Shown here piece after piece: positions 17,009 through 26,156 of a stretch of 64,000 nucleotides of DNA. The DNA is from UBA7662 sp943369355 (GTDB taxonomy: Bacteria; Bacteroidota; Bacteroidia; UBA7662). A model generated the notes under the pieces. It saw only the letters and a list, made by a program, of their open reading frames with translations, made no database searches and was not told where the DNA came from. The stretch spans positions 1 to 64,000 of the forward strand of contig CALRMX020000003.1 in assembly GCA_943369355.1 (NCBI GenBank), read 5' to 3'. Position numbers and translations under genes: made by a program. Every line of letters starts with the position of its first letter. Positions within the stretch are counted from its first letter, which is position 1.

Positions 17009-17981
17009 AACCCACGAACAAGGCTACTACCATAAAAAAGAAGAAGCTGACCAAGATACCTAGGTTGATTACCAAAAACTTGAACAGGGTTTTGCGCCAC
17101 GATTGCAGGTAGACCTTTTTCATCGCCAGAAGCACATACACGATAAACCCGAAGAACACCAACACGCCAAAATCTATTCCAAAAGCATATTCGGCCAACA
17201 AGGCCAAACTGAGTAGGATAAACAAAAAGGTTTGCACATGGTATACAAAAATCAGGTGCTCAAAATAGTAGAGGTCGTGACGGATGTATGCCAATTTAAT
17301 TACCCAAGCCAAAACGGGTAAAAAGAGGAACAACCAAAGCGGTATTTTTCCTTTTACGTATTCGGTAAACTCAGCTCTATCTAAATTGGCAATTTTTGTC
17401 GCCTCCCGATACATCCACCGGTTCCATTGCGTGTCTTCCAGTTGCAGCACTTCTAAGGCCTTTTTAGTGGACTTATCTTTAGCTGTTTCGGCATAATTTA
17501 TCATGCGCCCAATTTTCCCTAAAGAGTTACTCAACGAAATGGTGTCGGTTACTTCTACACCGGCGAGTCCCGGGTTTTCTTCCTTAGCAAATTCTCGCTG
17601 AAGATCGTTGGCCACCAAATCTATGGGGGTGGGGGTTTCTACAGTAGGTGAGATGATTACGTTGTTGAACGCATCGTTGCTGAGTGACTGGATGAAGAAA
17701 AACAATATGCTCACCGTGAGGTACATGCGCATGGGTGGCACGTAGCGTGCTATTTGACCACTGTTGTACGATTCGGTAATTTTTCCCGGACTTGAAATGA
17801 GAGGCCACAGGGTTTTCGCCACCTTGGAATCGAGCGCAAAAAAATTGACGAGTATATCGTTAATAACCTGCCAGAAACTCAAACGGTGGTTTTTTGTAGT
17901 TTGGCCACAGCTCGGACAAAAGGCATGATCGGCTTCGAGGGGCGTACCACAATTCAAACAATTTTTGCGCGAAGAATGCAT
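16992..17981 (-). CDS. DUF3667 membrane protein with N-terminal zinc ribbon
   Basis: The 329-residue protein starts with a zinc-ribbon (CLNCGTPL, then CPSCGQ). Next comes the DUF3667 signature region with SPGKITESYNSGQIARYVPPMRMYLTVS (positions about 78-105, split here by a few residues) and membrane helices; the C-terminal half has three or four more. Family function is unknown. I chose ATG 17981 just before the ribbon; the frame extends 17 codons upstream but without family similarity. The 3' end overlaps the CBM48 gene by 17 nt in convergent orientation. Confidence 0.8.
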   Translation of the reverse strand: MHSSRKNCLNCGTPLEADHAFCPSCGQTTKNHRLSFWQVINDILVNFFALDSKVAKTLWPLISSPGKITESYNSGQIARYVPPMRMYLTVSILFFFIQSLSNDAFNNVIISPTVETPTPIDLVANDLQREFAKEENPGLAGVEVTDTISLSNSLGKIGRMINYAETAKDKSTKKALEVLQLEDTQWNRWMYREATKIANLDRAEFTEYVKGKIPLWLFLFLPVLAWVIKLAYIRHDLYYFEHLIFVYHVQTFLFILLSLALLAEYAFGIDFGVLVFFGFIVYVLLAMKKVYLQSWRKTLFKFLVINLGILVSFFFFMVVALFVGFIFYS

Positions 17982-18188
17982 GTGTGAACGATTTCGACCG
18001 AAAACTAATGAATTTATACGAAGGGCTATCAAAAACCAGCATTCAATTGCATATTCTTAGTATTTGATGCATGCAAAAACGAGACTAGCTGTAACAATGA
18101 AAAAATTCGTCGACAAAAAATTGTAATTCGTCGACATTTTTCCCTTAAACCCTAAGAATGAAGCACTTTTGAGGCACTTACGAAGAAA

Positions 18189-18521
18189 ATGCGTCTTTGG
18201 ATTGCCCCCATACTAATTTTTTTTAGCCTCAGTAGCTGTACCAAACAGCCTGAAGCTTGTATGCAAAACGACAAGAGAACTACGCAATTTTTCGTGGGCG
18301 AAGAAGTTCTATTTACTTCCGATTGCAGTCAAAACGCCAGCAGCTATCGTTGGGTAGTTCGGCACAACGGAACCGAATCGGTTTTTACCAGCGATAAGTT
18401 GGAGTACAAATTTGAAGAAACAGGCAGCTACGAAGTGGCACTTACCGTGAGTACGGGGAGTATGCGTAGCCAAACCAGTGAATTGGTGCTTGTAAAAGAA
18501 TTTACTCCAGGTACCAATTAA
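18189..18521 (+). CDS. Small PKD-like domain lipoprotein
   Basis: A 110-residue protein with a lipoprotein signal (SLSSC, Cys17) followed by one beta-sandwich of the PKD type: FTSDCSQNASSYRWVVRH, then KFEETGSYEVALTVS, which matches the usual Y-x-W-x-F and G-x-Y-x-V-x-L-x-V strands. Single PKD domains on lipoproteins probably mediate protein or glycan contacts at the cell surface. It is a single gene, followed by a strong terminator. Confidence 0.75.
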   Translation: MRLWIAPILIFFSLSSCTKQPEACMQNDKRTTQFFVGEEVLFTSDCSQNASSYRWVVRHNGTESVFTSDKLEYKFEETGSYEVALTVSTGSMRSQTSELVLVKEFTPGTN

Positions 18522-18555
18522 GTAACACCCTATTGTCAATAAACTAAACGTAGAG

Positions 18556-18587
18556 AGCGGCAAACCTTGGTTTGCCGCTTTTGTTTT
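18556..18587 (+). terminator. Rho-independent terminator
   Basis: The near-perfect palindrome GCGGCAAACC / GGTTTGCCGC is followed by TTTTGTTTT. It ends the PKD lipoprotein transcript. Confidence 0.88.
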
Positions 18588-18708
18588 GCATCAAGCCAGT
18601 TTCGTTTTCGTGAAAAAAAGTGAAGCTTCGTAGCATTTCTCCACAACTAGCTGCGGCATTGAAACGAAACTGTGCATCTTTACGTTTCGTTACCGTAATT
18701 CAGCATAC

Positions 18709-20037
18709 ATGACTGTTATCATCATGATTGCCCAGCTCATACTGGGTTTGTCCATTTTAGTTTTCCTTCACGAGTTAGGGCATTTTTTGGCTGCTCGTGC
18801 TTTTGGCATCCGCGTCGAAAAGTTCTACATCTTTTTTGATGCTTGGGGCAAAAAGCTATTCAGTTTTCAATGGGGCGATACCGAATACGGCATTGGATGG
18901 TTGCCCTTGGGTGGTTATGTTAAAATCGCCGGCATGGTGGACGAATCGCTCGACACCAAACAGCTAGCAACCGAACCCGAAGATTGGGAGTTTCGCTCCA
19001 AACCAGCCTGGCAACGCTTGATTGTGATGTTAGGCGGAGTAACCGTAAATGCCATCTTAGGGGTGATCATTTTTTCGGGTATGCTCATGTATTGGGGCGA
19101 AAAGTACATCCCCAACGAGGCCTTGAAACACGGTATTGCCGCTTCCGAAATTGCCGAAGAAATTGGATTACGCGATGGTGATAAACTAGTAGCCATCAAC
19201 GGCAATAAAATCGAACGTTTCGACGAAATCATCAGCAGCGAGGTGCTACTCGGCAACGATGTGGTGATACAAGTGAGCCGCAATGGTGAACTCACCGATA
19301 TCGCTGTTCCTGCTAACTTCACTTCTCGCTTGCTCGAAGCCGATAAAAGCATGTTTGTGCAGCCCCGCATGCAATTCACCGTGGGTGAAGTATCGAAGGG
19401 CATGCCGGCAGCTGAAGCAGGCCTGCTCGAAGGCGACCAGATTTATGCTGTAAATGGAACAGGCATAGCCTATTTTGATCAGCTACAGGCTAGTTTACTT
19501 ACCAACAAAGCCAAAGTAGTAGCGTTGGGTGTAATTCGTGGAAGCGATAGCCTAGTACTTCAAGCAACGGTAACCGAAGCCGGAACCATCGGCTTCTTTC
19601 CTAAACTCGAAGAGTTGCCGTTGGGTTACAAACAGTTTTCGTTTGCCGAAAGTGTACCCGCGGGAGCCGCCATGGCTTGGAAAGTTATTTCCGACAACGT
19701 AAAAGGCTTCTCCAAAATTTTCTCGGGCGATATACCCGTGCAAAAGTCGCTCGGCGGGCCGATAGCTATCGCCAAAAAAATGTATGGTGGTGAATGGGAT
19801 TGGTATCGTTTCTGGATGACCACCGGCTTGTTGTCGATGATACTGGCTTTCATGAACCTGCTACCCATTCCAGCACTCGACGGAGGCCACGTGGTATTCC
19901 TGCTCATCGAAATGGTGATTCGTCGCCCTCTACCAGAAAAAGTACTCTTGGTGGCACAGTATGCGGGCATGGTCATACTCATATCGTTAATGGTATTTGC
20001 TTTTGGCAACGACATCTGGCAGCACATAATCAAATAA
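18709..20037 (+). CDS. rseP: RIP zinc metalloprotease RseP (site-2 protease)
   Basis: An inner-membrane intramembrane protease which, in other bacteria, cleaves anti-sigma factors and remnant signal peptides. The 442 residues show the HELGH zinc motif in helix 1 (21-25), the GWLPLGGYVKIAG segment, two PDZ domains (about 130-200 and 215-290), and the third zinc ligand region NLLPIPALDGGH (about 382-393). Length and topology are typical. A terminator follows closely. Confidence 0.97.
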   Translation: MTVIIMIAQLILGLSILVFLHELGHFLAARAFGIRVEKFYIFFDAWGKKLFSFQWGDTEYGIGWLPLGGYVKIAGMVDESLDTKQLATEPEDWEFRSKPAWQRLIVMLGGVTVNAILGVIIFSGMLMYWGEKYIPNEALKHGIAASEIAEEIGLRDGDKLVAINGNKIERFDEIISSEVLLGNDVVIQVSRNGELTDIAVPANFTSRLLEADKSMFVQPRMQFTVGEVSKGMPAAEAGLLEGDQIYAVNGTGIAYFDQLQASLLTNKAKVVALGVIRGSDSLVLQATVTEAGTIGFFPKLEELPLGYKQFSFAESVPAGAAMAWKVISDNVKGFSKIFSGDIPVQKSLGGPIAIAKKMYGGEWDWYRFWMTTGLLSMILAFMNLLPIPALDGGHVVFLLIEMVIRRPLPEKVLLVAQYAGMVILISLMVFAFGNDIWQHIIK

Positions 20038-20046
20038 ATAAATGGA

Positions 20047-20068
20047 GCCCGCTTCGGCGGGTTTTTTT
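20047..20068 (+). terminator. Terminator hairpin of rseP abutting next start codon
   Basis: GCCCGC-TTCG-GCGGGT with a stable tetraloop is followed by a T7 run. The next base is the A of the methyltransferase ATG (20069). Confidence 0.8.
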
Positions 20069-20692
20069 ATGCTTCAACGAATAGCCACCCATTGGAACCG
20101 CATACGTTATACGCTGTATGCCCCCATTTACGATCTCGTAGCAGGTGCTTTTGCTCCGTACCGACAACGTTCACTGCAGCGCATCCAAAATACCCATGGC
20201 CGAATTTTGCTGATAGGCGCCGGCACGGGACTCGACTTGCCCTATTTGCCTAAAACAGCACAAATTGTTGCCACCGACCTCACCCCTGCGCTGCTGGTCC
20301 AATTACAATGGCGAGCTGCTCGTTTGGGCTTGCAGGTCGAAAGCAGGGTAATGGATGGCCAAGCTGCTGATATACCCGACGAACAATTCGACCTGATCGT
20401 TTTACATCTCATTTTGGCCGTAATTCCAAACCCTGTGCTTTGCTTGCAAGAAGCCGAACGTATGCTTAAGCCGGGAGGGCAAGTATTGATATTCGATAAA
20501 TTTTATTCGGGACGTGAAAAAACCAGTGTTTTACGTAAGCTGTTCAACCTAATCACCAGCTTTTTATTTAGCAGCATTAATCGAAGAATTGAGAACCTGG
20601 TGGCAGCTACCTCGCTCAAGCTCGTTGAAAATAGCCCCGCAGCATTTGGAGGCTTGTTTCGGCTAATCGAGCTTAGGAAGAACGGCCGGTAA
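20069..20692 (+). CDS. Class I SAM-dependent methyltransferase (type 11)
   Basis: A 207-residue Rossmann methyltransferase. Motif I is ILLIGAGTGLDLPYL (about 45-59), the acidic residue follows in IVATDLTPALL, and the motif III-V region includes DIPDEQFDLIVLHLIL and RMLKPGGQVLIFDKF. It resembles the UbiE/COQ5 type-11 family, but the substrate cannot be read from sequence. ATG 20069 is preferred over an upstream ATG at 20042 because the upstream codons lie within the rseP terminator hairpin. The 3' end overlaps the convergent hybrid kinase by 20 nt. Confidence 0.85.
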   Translation: MLQRIATHWNRIRYTLYAPIYDLVAGAFAPYRQRSLQRIQNTHGRILLIGAGTGLDLPYLPKTAQIVATDLTPALLVQLQWRAARLGLQVESRVMDGQAADIPDEQFDLIVLHLILAVIPNPVLCLQEAERMLKPGGQVLIFDKFYSGREKTSVLRKLFNLITSFLFSSINRRIENLVAATSLKLVENSPAAFGGLFRLIELRKNGR

Positions 20693-22646
20693 GCCGTTGA
20701 ATCTTCAAAAACAATTCGTCGTGATCGAATGGTTTGGTCACAAAATCGTTCATGCCGTATTTGGTTACGCGCTGCCGCGTTTCGAGGAAGGCATCGGCCG
20801 TAAGCGCAACGATAGGAATGTTACGCTGCTTGGCTGCTCGCTGACCCGAACGAATAAGTTCGGTGGCCTCAAACCCTCCCATCACGGGCATCTGCAGATC
20901 CATAAACACCAAATCAAACTCGCCTTCTTCGAGTGCTTCTATCCCCTTTTCGCCATTATCGGCGAGGGTAACGCGAATGTCCCAGCGCTGCAATATTTGC
21001 TTCGCTACAAATTGGTTCATTTTATTGTCTTCCACCACCAACACCCGGATGCCTTGTAAACTCCGTTTGGTCATGGGCAATTCGTTGGAAAGCTCTTGCT
21101 CCGACAAATGACCTGTTTCAAAGTCGAGCTCCACCGAAAACTCAGACCCCTTTCCAATCTCACTACTTACTTGTATTTCGCCCCCCTGCAAATGCACCAA
21201 ATTTCGCGTAATGGCCAAACCCAAACCTGTACCGCCAAACAAGCGTGTGGTATCGGTATAGGCTTGCGTGAAGGATTCGAAAATAGAGCTCAGTTTTTTT
21301 TCAGGTATACCAATGCCCGTATCGATTACCGACATCCGCAAGCGGTTTTTACCGGGCACCTGCTCGGGCAAAAGATCTACTTTTAACTCCACATATCCGT
21401 CGGAAGTAAATTTGATGGCATTACCCGCCAAATTGAGTAAAATTTGGTTCAACCGGTAAGGGTCGCCTTTCAGAATACGTGGTACTAAAGGCGATATGGT
21501 CTTACGGAGCGAAACACCCTTTTCATTGGCTTTATGCGAAATGGTCTTCAACATCTCGTCGGCCACCTTGTAAAAATCGAAATCGATATGCTCCAAGGTG
21601 ATTTTACCGCTCTCAATCTTCGAAAAATCGAGGATGTCGTTGATGATCACGAGGAGGTTGTCGGCCGAATATTTAATCGACCGCAGGTATTCGAGATTGC
21701 GCTCGTTCTGCGGTTCTTGTAGCAACAACTCCGTTAAGCCAATCACCGCGTTCATGGGCGTACGTATTTCGTGGCTCATGTTGGAAAGAAACTCCGTTTT
21801 GGCCTTGGCCGCTAACTCAGCGGCTCGCTTGGCTTCAAGCAGCTCTTCTTCGGTCTTCTTTTTCTCGCTTATATCGCTGAGTACCGAAACAACAAAGCGC
21901 TGCCCACGATCGTCTTGATATAGGCTGTTCGAAACCGAAAGGGTTATCTTTTGTCCGTCTTTCCGTTTGAGGACCCACTCGTCGGGCACCACGCCCAACG
22001 GTTGCAGCATAAACATGCGGTGCAATTCCCGAGCTTGCTGATGGTATTCTTCTTTGAACAAAAGCGTGAAATGATGGTGCAACATCTCTTCTTTGCTCCA
22101 TCCCAAAATGTCGCTAAAGGCTTGGTTTACGCGTACAAATAGGCCTTCGGCATTGGTTAAACAAATACCTACATGGGTAGCGTTAAAAACGATATCGAGT
22201 AGTCGTTCGTTTTCGCGCAGTGCCGATTCGGCATGTCGCTTTTGCGTTTCAATTTGGCTTACCCGCAAAACCTGACGCAAAACCGAGCTCAGTTTATCAG
22301 GGTTAACCTCTGATTTCGGAAAATAGTCGAGCGCACCCGACTTCATCATTTCTACTGCAATCTTTTCGTCGCCTTGACTCGTCAACACCGCCACCGGCGT
22401 ATTGATACCCATTTCGCGCATATCTTTTAGCAAACGAATACCATCGGTACCGGGCAATAGATAATCGAGAAACACACAATCGAATTGTTGTTTGAGCAGC
22501 GTGGCGAAACCCGTTTCCGCATCGGCTACCGAGGTAAGTTCGTAAACGAGCGAAGACTTCCGCAACGCACGTTCAAACGCCATGGTATCTACCTCGTCGT
22601 CGTCAACGAGCAGTATCCGTATGGGTAACTCGGGGTCGACTTTCAT
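20673..22646 (-). CDS. Hybrid sensor histidine kinase, REC-PAS-HisKA-HATPase-REC
   Basis: The 657 residues read in order: receiver 1 (about 8-125; DDDEVD acidic pair, phospho-Asp in VFLDYLLPG), PAS (about 145-265), HisKA with phospho-accepting His in SNMSHEIRTPMN (about 290-355), HATPase with DTGIGIPEKKL and FGGTGLGLAI (about 400-515), and receiver 2 (about 535-650; VFMDLQMPVMGG). No HPt domain is present and there is no membrane segment, so it is probably cytoplasmic. Its ATG directly follows the stop of the CheY-like regulator gene, so the two are one operon with the sensor kinase upstream. Confidence 0.95.
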   Translation of the reverse strand: MKVDPELPIRILLVDDDEVDTMAFERALRKSSLVYELTSVADAETGFATLLKQQFDCVFLDYLLPGTDGIRLLKDMREMGINTPVAVLTSQGDEKIAVEMMKSGALDYFPKSEVNPDKLSSVLRQVLRVSQIETQKRHAESALRENERLLDIVFNATHVGICLTNAEGLFVRVNQAFSDILGWSKEEMLHHHFTLLFKEEYHQQARELHRMFMLQPLGVVPDEWVLKRKDGQKITLSVSNSLYQDDRGQRFVVSVLSDISEKKKTEEELLEAKRAAELAAKAKTEFLSNMSHEIRTPMNAVIGLTELLLQEPQNERNLEYLRSIKYSADNLLVIINDILDFSKIESGKITLEHIDFDFYKVADEMLKTISHKANEKGVSLRKTISPLVPRILKGDPYRLNQILLNLAGNAIKFTSDGYVELKVDLLPEQVPGKNRLRMSVIDTGIGIPEKKLSSIFESFTQAYTDTTRLFGGTGLGLAITRNLVHLQGGEIQVSSEIGKGSEFSVELDFETGHLSEQELSNELPMTKRSLQGIRVLVVEDNKMNQFVAKQILQRWDIRVTLADNGEKGIEALEEGEFDLVFMDLQMPVMGGFEATELIRSGQRAAKQRNIPIVALTADAFLETRQRVTKYGMNDFVTKPFDHDELFLKIQRLTGRSS

Positions 22647-23075
22647 TTACGATGGAAATTCAATCAGCTGCCAATAGTTGTTGAGTATACTCACTGCCGA
22701 TATAAAACTTTCCATCGAAAGTGGTTTCACGATATAACCCGCCACATTCAACTTATAGGCCTCCACCTTATCGCGGTCTTCGTTAGATGTGGTCATCACA
22801 AAAACCGTAATCGATTGCAAATCTTCATCCTGCCGCATGGCCGTAAGAAACTCAATGCCGCCCATTTTAGGCATGTTTAAGTCGAGCAAAATAATTCTTG
22901 GCCGTGGAACCAATTGCTGCTCGCCATCGCCTCGAAGCATCTCTAGGGCTTCCACACCGTTGCCCGCCACAAAAAGTGGATTAGTGATGTTGTTCTTTTT
23001 GAAGGCACGCTTCACATTCATCACATCCACTTCGTCGTCCTCGACCAATAAGATGCTAATTAGGTTGTAATTCAT
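22647..23075 (-). CDS. Single-domain response regulator (Rcp1-type)
   Basis: A 142-residue stand-alone receiver with the acidic pair in LLVEDDEVDVMNV, the phospho-acceptor in IILLDLNMPKMGG, the conserved Thr in VFVMTTSNEDRD and the Lys in GYIVKPLSME. The long beta4-alpha4 style resembles cyanobacterial Rcp1, which works with phytochrome-like kinases. ATG 23075 is chosen over an upstream codon because AGGAAG lies 6 nt before it. It sits between the sensor kinase and the hybrid kinase and probably shuttles phosphate between them; that is inference. Confidence 0.92.
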   Translation of the reverse strand: MNYNLISILLVEDDEVDVMNVKRAFKKNNITNPLFVAGNGVEALEMLRGDGEQQLVPRPRIILLDLNMPKMGGIEFLTAMRQDEDLQSITVFVMTTSNEDRDKVEAYKLNVAGYIVKPLSMESFISAVSILNNYWQLIEFPS

Positions 23076-23162
23076 TGGTTCTTCCTGCAAAACCCGGGCT
23101 AAGCCGTCGTTTGATTATCTGTTGCAAATTAAGGATTAATGGCTGTATTCGAAACACAGATG

Positions 23163-25901
23163 TTACTCGGCTTTTGGCCAAGTAAAGTAAAAATGAGCCC
23201 CTTTCCCAGGCTCCGATTCTAGCCAAATTTTACCTCCCTGGTCCGATACAATCTTTTTCACTATCGATAGCCCAATGCCGTGACTGTCCTGATGTTTGTT
23301 TTCCCCAGCCGTTCTGAATATTTCGAAAATCTGCTCGTGAAAACCTGCTGCCAATCCCAGCCCTTTGTCGTGTACGCCCAAGGTCAAAAAGTCACCATTT
23401 TCCGCTACGCTAATTTTCACTGTGGTTTCACCTGCCATACTTCCATAACGTACTGCATTACTAATCAAATTGGTAAAAACCTGTTCCAAAGCCAACTTAT
23501 CGGCACGTATCCACTGGTCGTTGACGGGTAATTCAAGTACAATGCGGGTGTCGCTGCTCATTTGTTCTACCAACTCCTTGACCATGGCATTCAAATAAAA
23601 TGAGCTGGGCTCGCCTTTGAATCTGCCTGCACGACTGTAACGTAAAATACCTTCAATCATGTCGCTCATTTTCTGCACACGCTGTTGTAGCAGCTTCATG
23701 TTTTGTTGAGTATCCTCGTCTAACTTGTCACCCAGATCTTCGGCTATCCAGCTCGACAAATTCTGAATGGCACGTAAGGGAGCCTTCAAATCGTGCGATA
23801 CGATGTATGCAAAGCGGTCGAGTTCGGTATTGATGGCTTCTACTTTTTTGGCATGTTCGGCCAGGGCCAATTCGTCGCGCTTGCGATCGGTTATGTCGTG
23901 CTGAAATACAGCCACCGAGCTTGGCGTATTGTATTTCTGATCGTAAATCACAAAAATGCTGGTGAGTAAAACGCGCCTTCCAAAGGTCGGATGTGAACGG
24001 TTGAGTTCTCCCTCCCAATAGCCTGCATGCCAGAGGGCGGGTAGTATTTCGTTTTCTACACGTTCTGCAAAGCTTGCTTCTGCGTAATCGAGGTAGTTGG
24101 CACCGTAGGCCTCATCGGCTTTCTCCAAACCCAAAAAGCCGGCAGCAGCAGGATTTAGATAAAAGTAGCGCCCACTCATGTCGATCAACGCAATCTGGTC
24201 GGGACTCACTTCCACCATCTTCTCAAACTGGCGGATGGCCTGCTCGGCACTTCGTTGCTGGCTCACATCCTGTACGGTACCGGCCATGCGGGTAATACTG
24301 CCATTTTCGTGAGTGATAGGCCTGCCCCTCACCTCTAAAAATCGAGTTTGGCCTTGTGCGGCGCGTATCCTAAACTCGGTGTGAAGAGGAATAGCGGAGA
24401 GAAGTGCATTGCCCCACTGTTCGAAACGCTCTTTGTCGTCGGGGTGTACCTTGCTGTGTATGGGCTCCAACTGGGCTTTGGCGTCTTCGGCAAGCCCCAG
24501 CAGCATACTTGTTTCGCGGCTCCAAAAGAAGCTGCTATTGGTGTAGTCGAACTCGAAACTACCCATACGTGCGATTTGTTGGGCTTCTTCGAGATTTTGG
24601 CTCAAACGCAACAGATCGCGTTCGTTGTATTCGCGTGCCTTGGCTGCACCAATGGCAAGTGCAAAATTGCGAATCACATCCACATTAGGCAGGTGCCAAG
24701 GCATATCGGTATGCAAATCGTCGATGGCCATATACCCCCAAGGGTTGTTACCCGTAAAAATGGGCACCATAAGCACTCGCAAGATGTTGTGCTTGCTCAA
24801 AAACCCTTGTTCCTCCTTGGGGAATGAGGCTACAGGGCCACCAAGCAGCTCGCCGGTGGCAAGTACGGCATACCAGCGTTGCGGCAAGTCGAAAACGGGC
24901 ATCTCGTGCTGCTGTGGGTGCCAGCTGTATTCGCGTGCTGCCTCGCCCGCCTGCCAACGGTAGCGGGTTACGCATTGGGTATTGCCTAGATACTTGAATA
25001 AATGGATACGGTCGGCTTCGGCGGCTTCACCAATGAGCGCCAAAGCTTTGAGCAGCGATACACTCAAATCGGCTTCGTGCAGCAAAAGGGTGCTGGCATC
25101 AAGTAAACCGTGCAACAACTTTTCGTGGGCTGCCTGCTGCCGCTCGCGCCTTTTTTCATCGTCGATGTCGATTTGAGTACCGATAAATCGTCGGGGATTG
25201 CCTGCTACATCGGGATCAACCGCCTTACCGCGAGCACGTATCCAGCGGTAGCGGCCCGACTTTTCACGCAACCGAAAATCGGCACGGTATACATCACTAC
25301 GGCCTTCGAGATGCTCGTTGACCTTACGTAAAGTTTCTTCGCGGTCGTCGGGGTGTAACAAGCTGTCCCAACTGCTCAGCAAATTCGGAAGCTCCTCGTC
25401 GGTATACCCCAGCATCGATTTCCAACGCAGGCTGTAAAACACCTCGTTGGTTTCGAGATTCCAGTCGAACAATCCATCCTGACTATTATCTAGGGCATGC
25501 TTCAACCGCAGTTCACTTTCGGCCAACAAGGTGAGGTGGGTAACCGATTCGCCCTTTTCGTAAGCGGTGACCAAACATGCCTCTATCTCCCCTTTTTCAT
25601 TGCTCATGGGGGTGAAATTCAATTCAAACTCCAACGCATTGCCTTGGATGTCGTATCGGCGGCTGCTCGAAAAGCTCTCGCCTGCCAAGGCACGTTGGTA
25701 CAAGTCGCCAAAAAACGAACGCGCCTCAGTGGGCATCACAGCCAGCATATCGCCACCCAACTCTAGATGTACGCTATTGTAGTGGTAAAAATATTCCTTA
25801 GCGAGTGGGTTGGCTGCCACCAGATGCAGCTGGCGGTCGACCGCCCAAGCCGGAATTCGGCTTCTGTTGAAAAATAGTTCGAAACAGGCTTTTGCTTGCA
25901 C
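23163..25901 (-). CDS. Multi-PAS/GAF sensor histidine kinase
   Basis: The 912-residue cytoplasmic kinase reads: PAS (about 10-125), PAS_3 with PAC (about 130-250; NEVFYSLRWKSMLGYTDEEL), GAF (about 260-415), PAS_3 (about 430-545), PAS_4 (about 550-675), HisKA with phospho-His in YIVSHDLKAPLRAI (about 690-755) and HATPase (about 795-910; GLGLAAGF and SHGIGLSIVKKIV). The H-box SHDLKAP is that of phytochrome-like and light/oxygen sensors, but no Cys chromophore site is obvious. Translation appears to start at GTG 25901. It is the first gene of a three-gene signalling operon. Confidence 0.93.
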   Translation of the reverse strand: MQAKACFELFFNRSRIPAWAVDRQLHLVAANPLAKEYFYHYNSVHLELGGDMLAVMPTEARSFFGDLYQRALAGESFSSSRRYDIQGNALEFELNFTPMSNEKGEIEACLVTAYEKGESVTHLTLLAESELRLKHALDNSQDGLFDWNLETNEVFYSLRWKSMLGYTDEELPNLLSSWDSLLHPDDREETLRKVNEHLEGRSDVYRADFRLREKSGRYRWIRARGKAVDPDVAGNPRRFIGTQIDIDDEKRRERQQAAHEKLLHGLLDASTLLLHEADLSVSLLKALALIGEAAEADRIHLFKYLGNTQCVTRYRWQAGEAAREYSWHPQQHEMPVFDLPQRWYAVLATGELLGGPVASFPKEEQGFLSKHNILRVLMVPIFTGNNPWGYMAIDDLHTDMPWHLPNVDVIRNFALAIGAAKAREYNERDLLRLSQNLEEAQQIARMGSFEFDYTNSSFFWSRETSMLLGLAEDAKAQLEPIHSKVHPDDKERFEQWGNALLSAIPLHTEFRIRAAQGQTRFLEVRGRPITHENGSITRMAGTVQDVSQQRSAEQAIRQFEKMVEVSPDQIALIDMSGRYFYLNPAAAGFLGLEKADEAYGANYLDYAEASFAERVENEILPALWHAGYWEGELNRSHPTFGRRVLLTSIFVIYDQKYNTPSSVAVFQHDITDRKRDELALAEHAKKVEAINTELDRFAYIVSHDLKAPLRAIQNLSSWIAEDLGDKLDEDTQQNMKLLQQRVQKMSDMIEGILRYSRAGRFKGEPSSFYLNAMVKELVEQMSSDTRIVLELPVNDQWIRADKLALEQVFTNLISNAVRYGSMAGETTVKISVAENGDFLTLGVHDKGLGLAAGFHEQIFEIFRTAGENKHQDSHGIGLSIVKKIVSDQGGKIWLESEPGKGAHFYFTWPKAE

Positions 25902-25941
25902 CCCCGATGTTTTTCTTAAAGATGCGTGATTTCATGCACAA

Positions 25942-25974
25942 CAAAAAAATCCCGGCCTGAAATCAGACCGGGAT
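25942..25974 (-). terminator. Terminator after tRNA-Leu
   Basis: ATCCCGG-x-CTGA pairs with TCAG-x-CCGGGAT (one internal mismatch, short loop), followed on the minus strand by seven T. It begins 2 nt beyond the tRNA. Confidence 0.85.
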
Positions 25975-25976
25975 TG

Positions 25977-26060
25977 TGCCCAGGACCGGAGTCGAACCGG
26001 TACGAGTGTAACCTCACAGGTGTTTGAGACCAGCGCGTCTACCAATTCCGCCACCTGGGC
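25977..26060 (-). tRNA. tRNA-Leu (anticodon CAA)
   Basis: The 84-nt minus-strand gene folds with a 7-bp acceptor (GCCCAGG/CCTGGGC), a leucine-type D-arm, an anticodon loop CTCAAAC, a long variable arm as expected for Leu, and a T-arm ACCGG-TTCGACT-CCGGT. The discriminator is A. The 3' CCA is not encoded. The anticodon stem CTGGT/ACCTG contains one U-U mismatch at the second pair. It is read alone or as the end of a short transcript. Confidence 0.95.
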
Positions 26061-26156
26061 GGGAAGCGGACTGCAAATTTAGCAGCTCCGTTGATTCTTC
26101 CAATCCTTAATTCAAGAAAAAAAGCCTCTTGAACAGAATTATTCTCCCCTCCGTGT

